This document shows positions 28,901 to 37,191 of a stretch of 64,000 nt of DNA, one piece after another. The translations under genes and the position numbers were made by a program. The first letter of the stretch is position 1; every line of letters starts with the position of its first letter. This DNA is from Alphaproteobacteria bacterium CG11_big_fil_rev_8_21_14_0_20_39_49 (GTDB lineage Bacteria > Pseudomonadota > Alphaproteobacteria > Rickettsiales > UBA6187). The notes under the pieces are model-generated. The model was given only the letters and a program-made list of their open reading frames with translations, had not been told where the DNA came from and did not search any database. The stretch is from NCBI GenBank assembly GCA_002787635.1, contig PCXK01000024.1:1-64000 (forward strand), read 5' to 3'.

Positions 28901-29009
28901 TACGGGACCTAAAGCCGGAGGACCTAACTATCTTTTAAGATTCGTAACCGAAAAGACATATACGGTAAACACAACGGCAATTGGCGGAAATCGGGATTTG
29001 TTGGTTTAA
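25956..29009 (+). CDS. putA: Bifunctional proline dehydrogenase / P5C dehydrogenase
   Basis: Oxidises proline to glutamate in two steps. The N-terminal half is the FAD-linked proline dehydrogenase barrel: SYDMLGEAARSPEQAERY, AISIKLSAFHPH, ITIDAEEYERLD, VQAYQRHAY, RLVKGAYWDAE. The C-terminal half is an aldehyde dehydrogenase: SPWNFPLAIFLGQV, ETGGQN with Glu774 and GQRCS with catalytic Cys808, and FGPVLHVVRY. At 1017 residues it has no N-terminal ribbon-helix-helix DNA-binding domain and no long C-terminal domain, so it is the purely enzymatic short form and cannot autoregulate the way E. coli PutA does. Confidence 0.97.
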   Translation: MDKKLGKLLFEVSSQAKCSEDKTVLKLKKIVKDKRGSFAPIKTAANSYIAHIRSNVDSIGIEAFFRQYGLDTDEGIAILSLCEALLRVPDSSTANALIYDKLQGVKWDEFEGKGNSKVMKASALGMKIVGKFLNREKPVKSAATPFIRSSIKQSMKLLGGHFVTGQDINDAISRAKKYEKKGYVMSYDMLGEAARSPEQAERYINKYKTAIEKIQNAVDLTQSRYKRPAISIKLSAFHPHFHYTNIEKVKAELLPKLKEVVMQALDAGMSITIDAEEYERLDLTLEIFTELLCDNDLKEAEGIGLAVQAYQRHAYAVIDYIEALAKHIGKQIPVRLVKGAYWDAEIKKSQIASHEDYPVFTHKEHTDISYLACAYKMLETEAHIYPQFATHNAVTIAEIEKAAKGKQFEFQLIHGMGGSIYDEVVKKYPCRVYAPVGSYKELLPYLIRRLLENSANSSFVKNVSDDKIAPNNLSSDIVEYKAEKNKIPLPSDIYEDRKNSKGLDTGNKADIEKFLSELDKFKSHKWLANSFIGNKEVSGQVQDVYSPYNNKDKVGKVSNIKQTQVLEAVEVSHKAFEKWNKTPVDQRAEILEKMADLLEKNSLEVISLCMREAGKTIADSIAELREAVDFCRYYAIQARKLLGEEVILQGPTGEKNVLSYTGRGVFVCISPWNFPLAIFLGQVSAALVTGNTVIAKPSEQTPLIAAYAVRLLREAGVPKGVINLLLGDGEAIGKKLLNDHRVEGVVFTGSNQTANIINNNLAARGGAIIPFIAETGGQNIMIVDSTALVEQTVDDIIQSAFMSAGQRCSALRVLYVQNDIADELLQVLSGAMQTLNIGSPQMLETDISSVIDIDAKKKLDTHIRSMKSKHKQVAKADIKSEIADAGYFVVPHVFEINSIADLKEEVFGPVLHVVRYSGKNLDNVIAEVNSTGYGLTLGIQSRIESRAEYIRQRVNVGNLYVNRNMIGATVGVQPFGGEGLSGTGPKAGGPNYLLRFVTEKTYTVNTTAIGGNRDLLV

Positions 29010-29021
29010 TTATATATAGTC

Positions 29022-29180
29022 CTTTAAATTATAGTATTTACACTTTTGGATACTGCTGTCACCCCCCGAATTGCCGTAGGCAATTATAGGGGGATCTAAT
29101 TTAAATTGACGGTAGATCCCCACATAAAGCGGGGATTGACAATCATAAGTGTCAAAAAGTGTAAATACTATAATTTAAAG
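29022..29180. repeat. Family C palindromic element, full copy
   Basis: Outer arms 29022-29054 and 29148-29180 are inverted repeats matching at about 31 of 33 positions (start CTTTAAATTATAGTATTTAC). Inside is a core running from GTCACCCCCC to GGGGATTGAC that holds two smaller hairpins (ATTGCC-GTA-GGCAAT; ATCCCC...GGGGAT). It recurs as a half copy at 22497 and as a diverged full copy at 41427. Confidence 0.85.
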
Positions 29181-29191
29181 TGCTATAGAAT

Positions 29192-29360
29192 CCTCTGCAA
29201 AAGGTTGTAAAGTTGAAATTTGAGTTCTTTTTATCCCCTCTCCCGTTTACGGGGAAAGGTTAGGTGTTAGGGAGGGGGCGACGCATGCAGGTATAACAAA
29301 CACTTCGTGTTTTTAACTCTCCCTCAAGGGGAGAGTAATTTTTTTAGACTTTTGCAGAGG
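29192..29360. repeat. Family D palindromic element
   Basis: Terminal inverted repeat CCTCTGCAAAAG (29192-29203) / CTTTTGCAGAGG (29349-29360). The interior contains CCTCTCCCGTTTACGGGG, GGTTAGGTGTTAGGGAGGGG, an ACACTTCGTGT hairpin and CTCTCCCTCAAGGGGAGAG. A second, interrupted copy is at 39464-39915. Together with the family C element it fills the 417-nt gap between putA and the porin gene. Confidence 0.85.
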
Positions 29361-29377
29361 TAGTAACTTTCAACAAA

Positions 29378-29405
29378 AAAAGGCGGATCGTATGATCCGC
29401 CTTTT
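29378..29405 (-). terminator. Strong intrinsic terminator of the porin gene
   Basis: A 12-bp stem AAAAGGCGGATC/GATCCGCCTTTT with loop GTAT, followed on the minus strand by a run of seven T. It lies 22 nt past the porin stop. Confidence 0.93.
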
Positions 29406-29426
29406 AATATTCTAATACTAGTAAAC

Positions 29427-30644
29427 TTAGAAGTTTAACTCAGTACCTACGATAAATATAGTGCCTTCGTTGTCAACGGAAGTTCCGGCAACGTCAGCTA
29501 TGTTGTTATCGGTTTCAAAGAAAGAAACTTCAACATAAGGAACAAGTCCCGGAGCTAATTGATAATCGGCACCAACTACTATGTTCTGGAATTCAGAATC
29601 ATTTGTACCGGTTTGGTTTTCAATAGTTGAATCCATGTAAGATACCGAAGTACCGAATGGTCCGAATACATAAGCAGCACCTAACGTCCAGTAATCGGTT
29701 TCAGTGTTCAATGTAGCTGTGTTTGAAGACTCATCAATAATTCCGTATGAACCACCTAGAGTGAAACCTGCATAGCTACCGGCTAAACCGAAAGCATAAG
29801 CTTGAAGGTCATCACGAGTAGTAGCAACAAGACCTGCATTTTCAGTGTTGCCCCACTCAGCCTGAGCAGAAGCCTCAATTCCGAAGCCGCTGAACTCACC
29901 GTCATAGTTTAAACCGACATTCCATGCATTTTCTATACCTGTAACAGCACCGGCAGCACCGTTTGAATCACTGCTGAAACCTGATGCAGTACCACGCTCA
30001 TCTTGGTCGGGAGTGTAGCTTACGCCAAGTTGTAAACCTTGGATACGCGGAGAGTAGTAGCTGATTTTGTTAGCAGTAGCACGAGCAGTTTTAACACCGC
30101 CATCAGCTTCACCTGTTAGACCGACAGCAGTCGGAAGACCCGGAAGTATATAAAAATCGCTAACACTTACAGGAGTTTGAGAGTTTCCTAGGTCGGCATA
30201 TTTGTAGAAATCACCACCGATACCGCCTGTTGCACGAGCAAATGTGCTTGCGTCAACACGTAATGCATCACCTGCATCACCCGTAGCACCCACTTCAACA
30301 CGTCCGAATCCGCTTTCTACGTATATATAAGCTCTTTCGGCATTGTTGTTAGCACCCGTATCATCATCAGCACTTACATCGGCTTCAAGCTCAATTAAAG
30401 CACCATAGCCAAGACCGTTATCGGTTTTACCGTCAACTTTAATGTAAATTTCAGTATCCGTTCTTGTGTGTAAGTCTTTAGAGAATGCGTTAGTCGCAGG
30501 ACTAGCTTCAAATAAAGATTCCTGATCAGATGAACCGACCTGGAAATCAGCATAACCACCAACAGTCACAGTTGGACCTGATGCATTTGCCGAAGCAGCC
30601 GCAAATAGACCGACAGCAGTTGTAGCAAGTAAGATTTTTTTCAT
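29427..30644 (-). CDS. Gram-negative porin
   Basis: Outer-membrane general diffusion porin. From ATG 30644: signal peptide KKILLATTAVGLFAAASANAS, then VTVGGYADFQVGSS as first strand and alternating amphipathic strands to a terminal Phe (FIVGTELNF), the C-terminal signal read by the BAM machinery. Typical porin blocks are YIKVDGKTDNGLGYGALIELEAD and AYIYVESGFGRVEVGATGDA. Composition is Gly/Ala/Asn-rich and acidic. An ATG four codons earlier (30656) is possible. A strong terminator follows, consistent with a highly expressed single-gene unit. Confidence 0.93.
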   Translation of the reverse strand: MKKILLATTAVGLFAAASANASGPTVTVGGYADFQVGSSDQESLFEASPATNAFSKDLHTRTDTEIYIKVDGKTDNGLGYGALIELEADVSADDDTGANNNAERAYIYVESGFGRVEVGATGDAGDALRVDASTFARATGGIGGDFYKYADLGNSQTPVSVSDFYILPGLPTAVGLTGEADGGVKTARATANKISYYSPRIQGLQLGVSYTPDQDERGTASGFSSDSNGAAGAVTGIENAWNVGLNYDGEFSGFGIEASAQAEWGNTENAGLVATTRDDLQAYAFGLAGSYAGFTLGGSYGIIDESSNTATLNTETDYWTLGAAYVFGPFGTSVSYMDSTIENQTGTNDSEFQNIVVGADYQLAPGLVPYVEVSFFETDNNIADVAGTSVDNEGTIFIVGTELNF

Positions 30645-30852
30645 TTTGTTATCCATATTTTAAATTTAATAGTAAAAAACTAAATTCAGTCGTACTTGAA
30701 AATAATATTTCAAATAACCTTTGAACAAGATAGTATCGTGGCTCAAGATAACAACAGATAATGTTTTAATAATGCTACCTGCACCCCTTTTTATGCATTA
30801 GTGTTGTAAAAATACATCTTAAATTGCCCTTAAACTTAAAAAAACTACATTT

Positions 30853-31488
30853 ATGATACAGATTAAACGAAATTTATTAAAAATATCTTATCAAATTAAC
30901 GAAAGAGCGAAATTAGTAGCGGTAAGTAAATATAGATCTGCAGGTGAAATATTGCAGGCTATTGAGGCAGGACACAAAATATTCGGTGAGAATAAGGTTC
31001 AGGAAGCCGTGCAGAAATGGTCTGAAATTCGTAAAAAACACTCTGATGTGGAGCTTCATCTAATAGGAGCATTGCAAACAAATAAGGTAAAAGAGGCAAT
31101 AATGACATTTGATGTTATAGAGGTGGTGGACAGGGAAAAGCTTGCAAACGCACTTATAAAAGAAATGAAAAAACAAAATAAATACCCCGCTTGCCTTATT
31201 CAGGTAAATACGGGTGAAGAACCGCAAAAAGCCGGAGTGCTACCAAAAGATGCCGATATGTTTATCAAAGATTGCATAGAAAAAGAATTGCCCGTAAGAG
31301 GATTAATGTGTATCCCGCCTGCAAACGAAGACCCTCAGCCGCATTTTAAAATGCTACGGGACTTATGTAATAAACATAATCTTGATATTTGCAGTATGGG
31401 TATGAGCGGCGATTATATGCAGGCAATTGATTGCGGTGCTACCCATGTTAGGATAGGTACGGCTATTTTTGGTGAAAGGGCTGAGTAA
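30853..31488 (+). CDS. YggS/PLPBP-family pyridoxal phosphate homeostasis protein
   Basis: A single-domain PLP-binding barrel protein that buffers the cofactor; no enzymatic activity is established for the family. LVAVSKYRSAGEILQAIEAG contains PLP-binding Lys26. The IFGENKVQEAVQKW, LHLIGALQTNKVKEA and SMGMSGDYMQAIDCGATHVRIGTAIFG motifs are conserved. The 211-residue length is slightly short but complete. Monocistronic, divergent from the porin. Confidence 0.92.
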   Translation: MIQIKRNLLKISYQINERAKLVAVSKYRSAGEILQAIEAGHKIFGENKVQEAVQKWSEIRKKHSDVELHLIGALQTNKVKEAIMTFDVIEVVDREKLANALIKEMKKQNKYPACLIQVNTGEEPQKAGVLPKDADMFIKDCIEKELPVRGLMCIPPANEDPQPHFKMLRDLCNKHNLDICSMGMSGDYMQAIDCGATHVRIGTAIFGERAE

Positions 31489-31544
31489 TAAGAGTTTTCG
31501 ATAAGGATAGATTTTGTAAAAATTGTACTACAACTTTTAATTGA

Positions 31545-31622
31545 TGTCATGCTGAACTTGTTTCAGCATCTAGTAGCATTGCACATTACACAAGAAGATA
31601 CTGAAACAAGTTCAGCATGACA
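31545..31622. repeat. Family A palindromic element, full copy
   Basis: Left arm 31545-31571 (TGTCATGCTGAACTTGTTTC, then AGCATCT) and right arm 31596-31622 are inverted repeats matching at 26 of 27 positions, with 24 nt between. Its left flank (ATTTTGTAAAAATTGTACT) is shared with the copy at 32755. It lies between two convergent genes and could act as a bidirectional stop. Confidence 0.9.
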
Positions 31623-31699
31623 AAATGCCAAGGCAAGCTCGCCCGTTATATTTAAGATTAGTCACTTCTTCACAAATCCTCCGCCGGAGTCTTTCCCTT

Positions 31700-32422
31700 T
31701 CAGGCTCCTTGCTCGGCAGGAACGGCAGCCTCCACATCTTCGGACGCATTCTCTTTTAAGATATAACCTCTGCCCCAGACGGTGTCTATATAGTTAAACC
31801 CACCTGTAATCTTAGCCAACTTCTTGCGTAATTTACATACGAATACGTCGATAATCTTAAGGTCGGGCTCATCAATGCCGCCATATAAGTGGTTCAGGAA
31901 CATTTCTTTGGTAATTAAGGAGCCGCGGCGAAGAACAAGAAGTTCTAATATGCCGTATTCTTTTGAAGTAAGGTGAACAGGCGATTTATCAATTTCAACG
32001 GTACGGCTGTCAAGGTTCATAACAATGCGGTCGTCAATCTGTATTACCGAATCGGAGTAACCTTTAGAACGCCTTACTATAGCCTGAATACGAGCGACTA
32101 ACTCGCCACGGTTGAAAGGCTTGGTCAGATAATCATCGGCACCGAAGCTTAAACCTTTAATTTTCTGGTCACTGCCGGATAAACCCGACAATATAAGAAT
32201 AGGAACCTGTATTTTTGCAGAGCGAAGACGCAATAGAACTTCATATCCGTCTATATCAGGTAGCATTAAATCAAGAATGATTATATCGTAATCGTAGATT
32301 TTGCCGATTTCTAAACCTTCTTCCCCTAAATTTGCAATATCACAGACTATACCCTCTGAAGCTAAAGCCAACTCAATTGACCTTGCCGTTGCAGAATCAT
32401 CCTCAACTAATAATACTCGCAT
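31700..32422 (-). CDS. ctrA: Cell-cycle response regulator CtrA
   Basis: OmpR-type regulator that in Alphaproteobacteria times replication, division and flagellar genes by binding TTAA-N7-TTAA. From ATG 32422 (AGGAG about 10 nt upstream): receiver domain 1-120 with acidic pocket EDD, phospho-acceptor Asp51 ([17 protein letters not shown]), LSGL switch Ser and TKPF Lys. The winged-helix domain carries the CtrA-specific [32 protein letters not shown] and [10 protein letters not shown]. The tail is longer and more acidic/Ala-rich than in Caulobacter and lacks an obvious AA degradation signal. Two CtrA boxes lie 180-230 nt upstream. Confidence 0.97.
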   Translation of the reverse strand: MRVLLVEDDSATARSIELALASEGIVCDIANLGEEGLEIGKIYDYDIIILDLMLPDIDGYEVLLRLRSAKIQVPILILSGLSGSDQKIKGLSFGADDYLTKPFNRGELVARIQAIVRRSKGYSDSVIQIDDRIVMNLDSRTVEIDKSPVHLTSKEYGILELLVLRRGSLITKEMFLNHLYGGIDEPDLKIIDVFVCKLRKKLAKITGGFNYIDTVWGRGYILKENASEDVEAAVPAEQGA

Positions 32423-32603
32423 TCTCAAAAGCTCCTACGGAAAAATTTAAACATACATTGTTATAAAGTTATTATTATAAAAAATTAATGTTAAAAACAC
32501 TTTTCAATGTTGACTACTTACTTTCACATTAAAAGTTTTATTTTTCAAGGAAAATATAACTATTAATATCATTTTAGCAGTAGTGACAAAAAAATGCGTC
32601 AAA

Positions 32604-32618
32604 TTAACTAAGCGTTAA
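32604..32618. promoter_or_regulatory. CtrA box 1 upstream of ctrA
   Basis: TTAA-CTAAGCG-TTAA, an exact match to TTAA-N7-TTAA, 182 nt upstream of the ctrA start codon. It suggests autoregulation as in Caulobacter. Confidence 0.75.
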
Positions 32619-32637
32619 CTAAAATGCACCCAAATGG

Positions 32638-32658
32638 TTAACAAATGGTTAACGAATC
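32638..32658. promoter_or_regulatory. CtrA box 2 with adjoining GANTC site
   Basis: TTAA-CAAATGG-TTAA at 32638-32652 is a second exact CtrA box. GAATC (32654-32658), a CcrM-type GANTC methylation site, follows one base later. Caulobacter ctrA also combines CtrA boxes and GANTC in its promoter. Confidence 0.75.
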
Positions 32659-32705
32659 CTAAAAAAATATAAACAAGTCCTTTTTTTATGATGAAAAGCG
32701 GGAGT

Positions 32706-32842
32706 GTTCAATAAACATAGCTTTTGTAAAAATTGTACTGAAATTTTGAATTTTTGTCATGCTGAACTCGTTTCAGCATCTACTGTGTCATGTTAGAGAT
32801 GCTGAAATAAATTCAGCATGACAAAGGCTATGTTTATTGAAC
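32706..32842. repeat. Family A element nested inside another inverted repeat
   Basis: Outer arms GTTCAATAAACATAGC (32706-32721) and GCTATGTTTATTGAAC (32827-32842) are a perfect 16-bp inverted repeat. Between them lies a complete family A element, arms 32755-32781 and 32797-32823. The outer element shares its left flank with 31505-31530. A 15-base fragment of the outer end recurs inverted at 61332-61346. The whole lies in the 514-nt gap between ctrA and mutL. Confidence 0.85.
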
Positions 32843-32936
32843 GCCCCCTAAAAAGTTAATAAAATACATAGTTTGAATTTAACGATTCCGATGTATATAA
32901 TAACATATAAAAAAATGAAATAATTAAAATATTTTT

Positions 32937-34799
32937 ATGAAACTACACATACTATCACCCACTACAATAAACAGAATCGCCGCCGGAGAAGTAATAGAAA
33001 GACCTGCGTCGGTGGTTAAAGAACTGGTCGAAAATGCTATAGATGCAGGCTCAACACAAATTGATGTCGTTATAAATAACGGCGGACGCAATCTGGTTTC
33101 GGTTGCCGATAACGGTAAGGGCATGACTGCCGATGAGCTTGACTTATGCCTTGAAAGACACGCTACATCAAAACTTTCCGATGATGATTTGTTCGACATA
33201 AACTTCTTAGGGTTCAGGGGGGAGGCTCTGCCTTCTATCGGTTCGGTATCACGTATGACCATAACCAGCCGTCATGAAGGAGAAAATGACGCATGGGCAA
33301 TAAAAGTAGATGGCGGTGAAAAGTCCGAAGTTTTCCCTGCACAGATAAGCAAAGGTACAAAAATAGAGGTGCGTGACTTGTTCTTTGCAACTCCTGCCAG
33401 ATTGAAATTTTTAAAGACCGAAAAAACAGAGACTATATATATACAGGAAGTCATTACTAAACTTGCAATGGCTAACCCGCATGTCGGTTTTACACTGAAA
33501 AACGAGAAGAAAGAACTTATAAACACATCTAAAGGCGGCAAACTTAATGAACGCTTAAATGACCTGATATCCCGTGATTTTGACGCAAACTCCATTGAGG
33601 TTGACACAGCCAGAGAGGGAATCAGGCTACACGGTCATGTTTGTCTGCCGACATATTCTAAGGGTACGGCATCTTCACAATATATATTCGTAAATAACCG
33701 TCCGGTTAAGGACAAGCTGCTTTTAGGCTCTATCCGAGCCGCATATCAGGACTTCCTTGCCCGTGACAGATATCCTGTCGTGGCATTATTTTTTGAACTT
33801 GCCAACGGGGAGGTTGATGTCAATGTACACCCTACCAAAGCAGAAGTGCGTTTCCGTGATAACGGTCTGGTGCGTGGTTTGATAGTCAGCACGTTGAAAA
33901 ACGCCCTGTCTACCGCAGGACACAGGGCATCTTCAACCGTATCTGCACATGCACTAAGTGCGTTCAAGCCTTCATCTGAGTCGCAAAATGCAGGCAGAAT
34001 AGCCGCATTTCCAAGACCTTCATACAGCGATGTTAACAGGAATTTCGGTGCGTATTTCCCTAATAAGGAGGGAGAGGTCAGACCGGCACTAAATGAAAAA
34101 ATCGCTGAATTCAGACAGCCTTCGGTTGCCGTGAACGCTCCTCAGGAACAGCTTTTTAATAAAGAGCAACAGCTTGTGTCGGTAAGGCAGGAGCAGACGG
34201 AAGAAGGGGCGGTAAATGATAATCCGCTCGGGGTTTCACGCTGTCAGTTGCATGAAACTTACATAGTTGCACAAACCAAGGACGGTATAGTTATTGTTGA
34301 CCAGCATGCAGCACATGAAAGGCTGGTATATGAACGCATGAAAGAGGCGATGCAAGGCAAGTGCGTAGCATCACAAAGATTGCTGATACCGGAGGTCGTA
34401 GAACTAAGCCCTATCGAAGCGATGAGGGTTTTTGAGCAAAAAGAAGCTTTACAGAAAATGGGGCTGATTATCGATAAGTTCGGCGATAGTGCGATAGTAG
34501 TGCGTGAAACTCCCGCATTGCTCGGTGAGGTTGATGCACAGGGATTAATAAAAAACCTTGCAAATGACTTAGAAGAACATGGCGAGATATTGAACGTTCA
34601 GGAGGGGTTTGAGCATGTTTGCGGCACTATGGCTTGTCACGGTTCTGTCAGGAGCGGACGTAGGCTTAATATACATGAGATGAACGCCATACTTCGTGAT
34701 ATGGAAAAAACTCCATATTCGGGGCAGTGTAATCACGGTCGCCCTACTTATGTTGAACTGAAATTAAACGATATCGAAAAGCTTTTCGGTCGTAGGTGA
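32937..34799 (+). CDS. mutL: DNA mismatch repair protein MutL
   Basis: GHKL ATPase of mismatch repair. The N-terminal half has VKELVENAIDAG (catalytic Glu32, Asn33), VADNGKGM, GFRGEALPSIGSV and KGTKIEVRDLFFATPARLKF. A variable linker (about 340-430) follows. The C-terminal dimerisation domain has DQHAAHERLVYE, which fits the DQHA(X)2E(X)4E metal-binding endonuclease motif, so this should be a nicking MutL as in organisms without MutH. Length 620 is normal. recA follows 79 nt downstream. Confidence 0.96.
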   Translation: MKLHILSPTTINRIAAGEVIERPASVVKELVENAIDAGSTQIDVVINNGGRNLVSVADNGKGMTADELDLCLERHATSKLSDDDLFDINFLGFRGEALPSIGSVSRMTITSRHEGENDAWAIKVDGGEKSEVFPAQISKGTKIEVRDLFFATPARLKFLKTEKTETIYIQEVITKLAMANPHVGFTLKNEKKELINTSKGGKLNERLNDLISRDFDANSIEVDTAREGIRLHGHVCLPTYSKGTASSQYIFVNNRPVKDKLLLGSIRAAYQDFLARDRYPVVALFFELANGEVDVNVHPTKAEVRFRDNGLVRGLIVSTLKNALSTAGHRASSTVSAHALSAFKPSSESQNAGRIAAFPRPSYSDVNRNFGAYFPNKEGEVRPALNEKIAEFRQPSVAVNAPQEQLFNKEQQLVSVRQEQTEEGAVNDNPLGVSRCQLHETYIVAQTKDGIVIVDQHAAHERLVYERMKEAMQGKCVASQRLLIPEVVELSPIEAMRVFEQKEALQKMGLIIDKFGDSAIVVRETPALLGEVDAQGLIKNLANDLEEHGEILNVQEGFEHVCGTMACHGSVRSGRRLNIHEMNAILRDMEKTPYSGQCNHGRPTYVELKLNDIEKLFGRR

Positions 34800-34809
34800 T
34801 ATAAATATT

Positions 34810-34838
34810 TTGCAAACTATCGCTAACTTTAGTATAGC
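34810..34838 (+). promoter_or_regulatory. Possible sigma-70 promoter of recA
   Basis: TTGCAA and TATAGC separated by 17 nt, 41 nt before the recA start. Each hexamer matches the consensus at four of six positions. I see no GAAC/GTTC-type LexA box around it. Confidence 0.35.
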
Positions 34839-34878
34839 TGATTGTTATCAATAAAACTCGTAAAAACAGGTAATATAA

Positions 34879-35916
34879 ATGGACGATAATAAACAAAAGG
34901 CATTAGATACTGCTCTTGCACAAATAGAAAAAGCATTCGGTAAAGGCTCCGCCATGAAGCTTGGTCAGAGGGAAACGATGAAAGTTGCCGCCATTCCTAC
35001 AGGTTCACTTGGGCTTGATATGGCTTTGGGTGTGGGCGGAGTGCCAAAGGGGCGTGTTATAGAGATATTCGGCCCTGAAAGTTCGGGCAAGACCACCCTT
35101 ACATTACATATAGTAGCCGAGTCCCAGAAGAAAGGCGGAACATGTGCTTTTGTCGATGCAGAACATGCTCTTGACCCCGAATATGCGAAAAAGCTCGGAG
35201 TTGATATTGATAATCTGGTGATATCACAGCCGGATAACGGTGAGCAGGCTTTAGAGATAACCGATACGCTGGTACGCTCCGGTGCGGTTGATGTTGTTGT
35301 TGTTGACTCGGTAGCCGCCCTTACTCCTAAGGCGGAGATAGAAGGAGATATGGGGGATTCACATATGGGCTTGCAGGCACGCCTTATGAGTCAGGCACTC
35401 AGGAAACTGACCGGTTCCGTTTCAAGGACGGGCTGTACGGTTATCTTCATTAACCAGATTCGTATGAAAATAGGTGTTATGTTCGGCAGCCCTGAAACTA
35501 CTACCGGCGGTAATGCGTTAAAGTTCTATGCTTCCGTTCGTCTTGACATACGTCGCATAGGCTCTTTGAAAGATAAGGAAGATGTTGTAGGCAGCCAGAC
35601 AAGAGTTAAGGTAGTTAAGAACAAGGTTGCCCCTCCGTTTAAACAGGTTGAGTTCGACATAATTTATGGTGAGGGTATTTCCAAGCTTGGCGAGATAATC
35701 GACCTTGGTGTGCAGGCAGGTATTGTTGAAAAAGCCGGTTCGTGGTTCTCATATGAAAGTACCCGTATAGGTCAGGGGAAAGAAAACGCCCGTAAATTCC
35801 TTTTTGAAAATCCTGAGATGGCAAATGAGATTGAGAAGAAAATACTTACTAAAGCCGGAATATTAAAAACAAGTGACGCTGATTCTGTAACCGAAGAAGA
35901 AGCTGTTCCGGCTTAA
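34879..35916 (+). CDS. recA: Recombinase RecA
   Basis: Strand-exchange protein of homologous recombination. Walker A is GPESSGKTT (65-73). [41 protein letters not shown] (Walker B and loop L1 start), [32 protein letters not shown] and the loop L2 segment [20 protein letters not shown] are all intact. Length 345 with an acidic C-terminal tail is typical. AGG lies about 9 nt upstream of the ATG. An LexA-type operator is not evident. Confidence 0.98.
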   Translation: MDDNKQKALDTALAQIEKAFGKGSAMKLGQRETMKVAAIPTGSLGLDMALGVGGVPKGRVIEIFGPESSGKTTLTLHIVAESQKKGGTCAFVDAEHALDPEYAKKLGVDIDNLVISQPDNGEQALEITDTLVRSGAVDVVVVDSVAALTPKAEIEGDMGDSHMGLQARLMSQALRKLTGSVSRTGCTVIFINQIRMKIGVMFGSPETTTGGNALKFYASVRLDIRRIGSLKDKEDVVGSQTRVKVVKNKVAPPFKQVEFDIIYGEGISKLGEIIDLGVQAGIVEKAGSWFSYESTRIGQGKENARKFLFENPEMANEIEKKILTKAGILKTSDADSVTEEEAVPA

Positions 35917-35953
35917 GCTGTATAATTAACCAAGGAATTTTGAAGAGTTAGAA

Positions 35954-35984
35954 TTGATATCCCCGACTTGTTCGGGGATATCAA
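35954..35984. terminator. 13-bp hairpin after recA
   Basis: TTGATATCCCCGA pairs with TCGGGGATATCAA around loop CTTGT, 38 nt past the recA stop. No T tract follows, so it may be a 3'-end stabiliser or a member of the local palindromic repeats rather than a classical terminator. The remainder of 35985-36180 shows no gene. Confidence 0.55.
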
Positions 35985-36201
35985 CAAGTTTAAACGCCAA
36001 CTTTTCGTGACAAAAGCTCTTGTCTTTACACCATTTGTTGCATTTTCTTTACATTGGTGCCTATTTTTATTTCAGTTAATTTACAAAAATAAAGTTTTTT
36101 ATAAAACGCCCCACATTGAAACGTTTTTGCAACAAAAGATTGTTATATTTAGATATCAATAGAATATTAACAGATATGTAAGGACTAAGAGGGGCAAGGC
36201 A

Positions 36202-36402
36202 ATGGAAAAAATTATTGATAATAAAAAGGATATTTTAAAACAAACGGGGCAACCCGTTTCTGAGCATAACGAGGAACATGTGGAAAATGAAGTATCTCAG
36301 ATTAACATAACCATGAGAGTGACGCATATATACGCAAACGGTATCTTACAGGGAATAGAGATAAAAGAAAAAACACAAAATCAATGGTTAAACAAGCATT
36401 GA
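36202..36402 (+). CDS. Possible small hydrophilic protein (66 aa)
   Basis: ATG 36202 is preceded by GAGGGG and AAGG within 15 nt. The 66 residues are acidic at the N-terminus (about 20-32, SEHNEEHVENEVSQ) and then beta-prone (INITMRVTHIYANGILQGIEI). It has no signal peptide or known motif. It lies alone between recA and the convergent gloB, preceded by 285 nt without another gene. It could be real or a chance frame; the ribosome-binding site is the main support. Confidence 0.45.
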   Translation: MEKIIDNKKDILKQTGQPVSEHNEEHVENEVSQINITMRVTHIYANGILQGIEIKEKTQNQWLNKH

Positions 36403-36429
36403 TATAACGTTGAATTTTTTCACTCCCTG

Positions 36430-37152
36430 CTAGAATCTATCCCTTGCTTTTCGTATTTTCTCGAATTCAAACACATTCTTAGCCCTGACAAAAGGATTGG
36501 TTTTTAGTTCGATTTCCACAGTTGTGGGTATAGTCGGAATATTTTGTTCCCGTAATTTTTCAGTAATCTGCATTCTTGTTTTTATATCTTCATTTTCAGC
36601 GTCGATTTTCTGTGCGAATTTACCGTTAGTTAGCGTATATTCATGTGCGCAGTAAATTTTGGTATGTAGTGGCAGTGACGCTATTGTTTGCAAACTTTCA
36701 TATGCTTGCTCGTAAGTTCCTTCAAATAGTCTGCCACAACCCATTGCGAAAATAACATCTCCTGAGAAAAGTATATCTAATTCTTCAAAATAATAGGCGA
36801 TATGAGCCGTAGTATGACCGGGCAGAAACATTATCCGAGCTTTTTCACCGCATATTTGTATTTCATCTCCTTCATTTAACGGAATATCGATGCCGGGGAT
36901 TCTATGGGCATCTTGCGAAAATCCTATTACCTTTGCGTTATAGAATTCCTTTAACTCCATATTGCCGTCAGTATGGTCCCAGTGGTGATGTGTGTTGATT
37001 ATTTTATCCGCACGCCACCCTTTTTCTTTGAGTACATCTATAATGGGAGCGGATAAAGACGGGTCTACGATTACGGTTTCCCCTCCCCCGTGCAGTATAT
37101 AGTTATAATTTGCATTATGCGGTAAAACGGCAATTTGTATTATCTCGAACAT
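36430..37152 (-). CDS. gloB: Hydroxyacylglutathione hydrolase (glyoxalase II)
   Basis: Hydrolyses S-lactoylglutathione to D-lactate and glutathione. The binuclear metal site is visible: THHHWDHTDGN, the LPGHTTAHIAYY histidine, the SGDVIFAMGCGRLFEG aspartate and CAHEYTLTN. The C-terminal helical domain ends in NPFVRAKN. Start at ATG 37152 gives the usual FEIIQIAVLPHNANYNYI; a TTG 39 nt upstream would run into the stop of the preceding gene. It is second in a two-gene minus-strand unit. Confidence 0.93.
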   Translation of the reverse strand: MFEIIQIAVLPHNANYNYILHGGGETVIVDPSLSAPIIDVLKEKGWRADKIINTHHHWDHTDGNMELKEFYNAKVIGFSQDAHRIPGIDIPLNEGDEIQICGEKARIMFLPGHTTAHIAYYFEELDILFSGDVIFAMGCGRLFEGTYEQAYESLQTIASLPLHTKIYCAHEYTLTNGKFAQKIDAENEDIKTRMQITEKLREQNIPTIPTTVEIELKTNPFVRAKNVFEFEKIRKARDRF

Positions 37153-37191
37153 AAGTTGTTCATACTTCTTTTTATTTTTTGGATTCCACAA

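Noticed and set aside
29022-29360. CRISPR array
   Set aside because: The repeats are inverted and irregular, with no equal-length spacers and no cas genes.
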